Assembly (NCBI GenBank): GCA_003993805.1
Contig: RSEF01000021.1
Coordinates: 1,230,835 to 1,294,834 of the forward strand
Origin: Himantopus leucocephalus
Taxonomy: Eukaryota; Chordata; Aves; Charadriiformes; Recurvirostridae
Direction: 5' to 3'
Length of the DNA: 64,000 nt
Notes under the pieces: model-generated
What the model saw: the letters and a program-made list of their open reading frames with translations, nothing else
Told to the model about the DNA's origin: nothing
The model's database searches: none
Shown: in pieces, positions 61,626 to 64,000 of the stretch
Layout of the letters: each line of letters opens with the position of its first letter
How positions within the stretch are numbered: position 1 is the stretch's first letter
Program-made: the position numbers and the translations under genes

Positions 61626-62792
61626 TCACAAACACCCATGTCGTGACACTCGGGGTTATCCACGAAGACACCAACTCGTCTGGGGCGCAGCAGGGAGCCG
61701 GGGAGGGCCCCCCGTGCCGGCAGACCCCAGCTGCTCCCACCTGTATTTTCAAATCCGCCATCCGACTTAGCTGGTTCCTACTTAACATTCCCTACATTAA
61801 TTTTATACCGTTTTCATTTCTCATTCAAAATATTGCATTGCACTACATTCAATTCATTAAGGCGGCAAAGTATTTTACAGCACACATTATTGCTTTTATC
61901 AGCCAAACTACATCCCCAGTTACATCTCATCAGCTTATTTTCCATGGGCACATTTTAATTGACATTAATTGTATTACTTCCCCTTACCTCCGTATCAGTC
62001 AAGTCTTCTATCATTCATTCCATTATTTTGCAGGGCTGGCAGACCTCTAATTATTCAGCTCGTTTTATTAACTTTCTTCCATTGTCATCAATTATCAGTA
62101 TTATTAATCCAGAAAGTGCCGATGGATAATAGATCCCCTAAAAACGTTTTGGTAGAAGTTATCAGAACTTGCTGACTCTAAACCTTCCAACTCCTGTTGT
62201 TAGCATCTCATACCTTTGTGTTGTTACAGCAATGGAAGGTCATTTTCACCATCCTGTGATGTGACCACATTTCACGTACGCTTCCCTTCTCTGCGTTTAG
62301 CAATGATACTTCCTCATTCCAAAAAATCCCCAACATGGAAAACAACAACTGCCACCTGCCTTGATCTGACAGGCTTTTCGTTAAAGAATCCTCTAGCCGT
62401 GTGGTCAGAATGACACACAATAATCGTGTTATGAGAAGAGAATCCTAAATTCAGTGACCTCTAAAACAGGTTTGACCTTGGAAAAGGACAAAGTTGGCCA
62501 ACCAGCTATGACGATTATGAACAAGAAAGTGCCTGTCCCCAAACGATGCACACACGCTTGCTTTAAAGCTTACTTCTCCTCCCGCAGGAATCGATCATGA
62601 CATGTTCCCCAACGGAGGAAAGTCTCTGCAGATGAACGGGGGAAGCCGGGCACAGAGGAGGAGCGCTGCTCTCCCAGCTGCACTAAGGGTGCTGGCAGAC
62701 CTCGGTCACCACTGGACCTCCGCTCCGGGATTCAGCCTCCTTCGGAAAGCCTTTGCCATCAGCAGAGCCACAAGCATCACACGGGATCTGTC

Positions 62793-62812
62793 ACCCCCCC
62801 ACACACACACAG
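62793..62812. repeat. C-run with (AC)n microsatellite in intron 3
   Basis: A C-run followed by about six AC units (CCCCCCCACACACACACA). It is low complexity. Confidence 0.85.
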
Positions 62813-64000
62813 ACAGGCTACCAAGAGTTCACATCCCTCCAAATCAGCTATTGCTTCGCTACTCACATTCCTCACAAATAATCACAATCCTTCCAACAAA
62901 AACACGTCAAGCTTTAGGGAGGTGGAGCAAAAAAAAAAAGTGGTTCTCCTTTGGTTCGAATCAAATCCATCATTTCTAGCCAACCTGACGTACCCACTCA
63001 CCTACAGCAGAGTCTTCTGCTAGCCAGAGGAATAAGAATCAACTCTGCTCAGCATCCATGTCCAACTTACAGAGCAACCAGCACGTTCCAGAGGGAATAT
63101 TGTACATTTATTTAGAACTAAAATTTCCTCTGTAGTTAAAAAAAGGAGCTGCAATTTCACAACGCTTATTTGATTTCACTGTGCTAATCCAGGCCAGATC
63201 TGCACTTGAACTTTCTTCCTCCTATTATTTTTGCTATGGGCGCGACTTATGACATTGTGATCTGCAAACCCATCCAGTGTCAATAAAAAGTGCTTTTGCA
63301 AGCAAAGCTGCACTTGCACAAGGAGGATTTGCCAGTAAAGCTGTATCGACATGGGTGGGTTTTTTTTAGTGCAAAGCTGGCCACAGCTCAGAAACGCTTC
63401 CCAAGGCACGCACAGCCAATCCTGAAAACTACAATAAGGAAGCTATATACTAAAATACAGCAGCCTACAATGGATCTTGTTCTATTTCAGTATGAGAAGC
63501 CAAAATTTAAGTTCCATTAGCAATCTTCAAGATTACTTATTAGCAAACCAGAAACTCGCGTAAAATTAAGAAAGTACAACTATTATAAAGTTCATGGAAA
63601 GTTCCGTATTAATTATACCACATAAACCCTTCGTAATTTTATGGGTTTCTTCATGCTCCTTGCACTTTATCCTCCCAAGGGATGCAACATGGGCCATAAA
63701 ACTTTAGAGCGCACAACAGCAAATCACACAGTGAGTCTGTGCTCTACCCCTGCTCTCCAAACAATCCCCCTCCCCTCCTTTTTTTTCGTTCTTTAACTGG
63801 TTCTTAAATCTTCTGTGATCCAGGAGGTGAATTTAGATCTGTAGACCGTTTAACTACCACAGTTTATCAATATAACATATAATTGGAGTATACAGAAAAG
63901 CCTGAATGGGTGTTGATCAACTGCTGATTTGCAGACAGTTCTATACAGGAAATAAATATAAAGAATAAGCCTATAAAATTACAAACACAAGTTTTATAAA

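Larger units (their letters stand above)
59891..64000 (-). other. CAMTA1: CAMTA1 intron 3, 3' part (continues outside window)
   Basis: This sequence precedes the acceptor of the exon at 59772-59890 in the direction of transcription. The exon encoding the preceding residues (ending about VPPIED) was not found, so the intron continues past 64000. The sequence is mostly AT-rich and unique. It contains a GTAAGC donor-like site on the minus strand at about 60150, a short (AC)n tract at 62801-62811 and a possible ancient repeat scrap at about 61583-61625. Nothing else was recognised. Confidence 0.85.

Noticed and set aside
63675..63760. CACACAGTGAGTCTGTGCTCTACCCC as a SINE 3' end
   Set aside because: It is suggestive of old tRNA-type SINE tails, but only a short stretch matches.

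Overview
The window is vertebrate, almost certainly avian, genomic DNA. Two coding exons interrupted by very long non-coding sequence show it is a large-intron animal gene. A CR1 LINE 3' end (31019-31155, a second tail at 39399-39441) and a partial LTR beginning TGTCCTGGTTTCAGCTGGGA (39234) are repeats typical of birds. Base composition swings between CpG-dense blocks and AT-rich islands, as is common on bird microchromosomes. I cannot name the species.

The only protein-coding gene I can support is CAMTA1 (calmodulin-binding transcription activator 1), on the minus strand. Exon 59772-59890 encodes residues matching about 40-78 of the long human isoform (VKIFLPKKLLE, then KERHRWNTNE). Exon 10838-10905 encodes about residues 79-101 (EIAAYLITFEKHEEWLTTSP). 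Both have AG/GT boundaries, and their phases (1, 0 and 2) join in frame. Together they carry the N-terminal part of the CG-1 DNA-binding domain. By recalled human numbering they are probably coding exons 4 and 5. The exons before and after them lie outside the window.

Layout in plus coordinates, so the gene reads right to left: 59891-64000 is the 3' part of the upstream intron (intron 3); 59772-59890 is exon 4; 10906-59771 is a complete 48.9 kb intron 4; 10838-10905 is exon 5; 1-10837 is the 5' part of intron 5.

Intron 4 alternates CpG-rich blocks (about 14.0-14.3, 15.8-16.1, 16.6-17.5, 37.9-38.3 and 42.8-43.4 kb) with AT-rich islands bearing TAAT and octamer-type motifs, which are candidate conserved enhancers. 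It also holds an old MIR-like SINE, simple and tandem repeats, a G-quadruplex-prone tract, a 100-N assembly gap flanked by LTR and CR1 pieces, and a candidate recursive-splice site at about 48128. The many other open frames are chance ORFs in GC-rich intron; none shows a recognisable protein. I found no clearly new gene system. The most testable leads are the internal CpG island with a perfect octamer palindrome, the candidate recursive and alternative splice sites, and the AT-rich islands.
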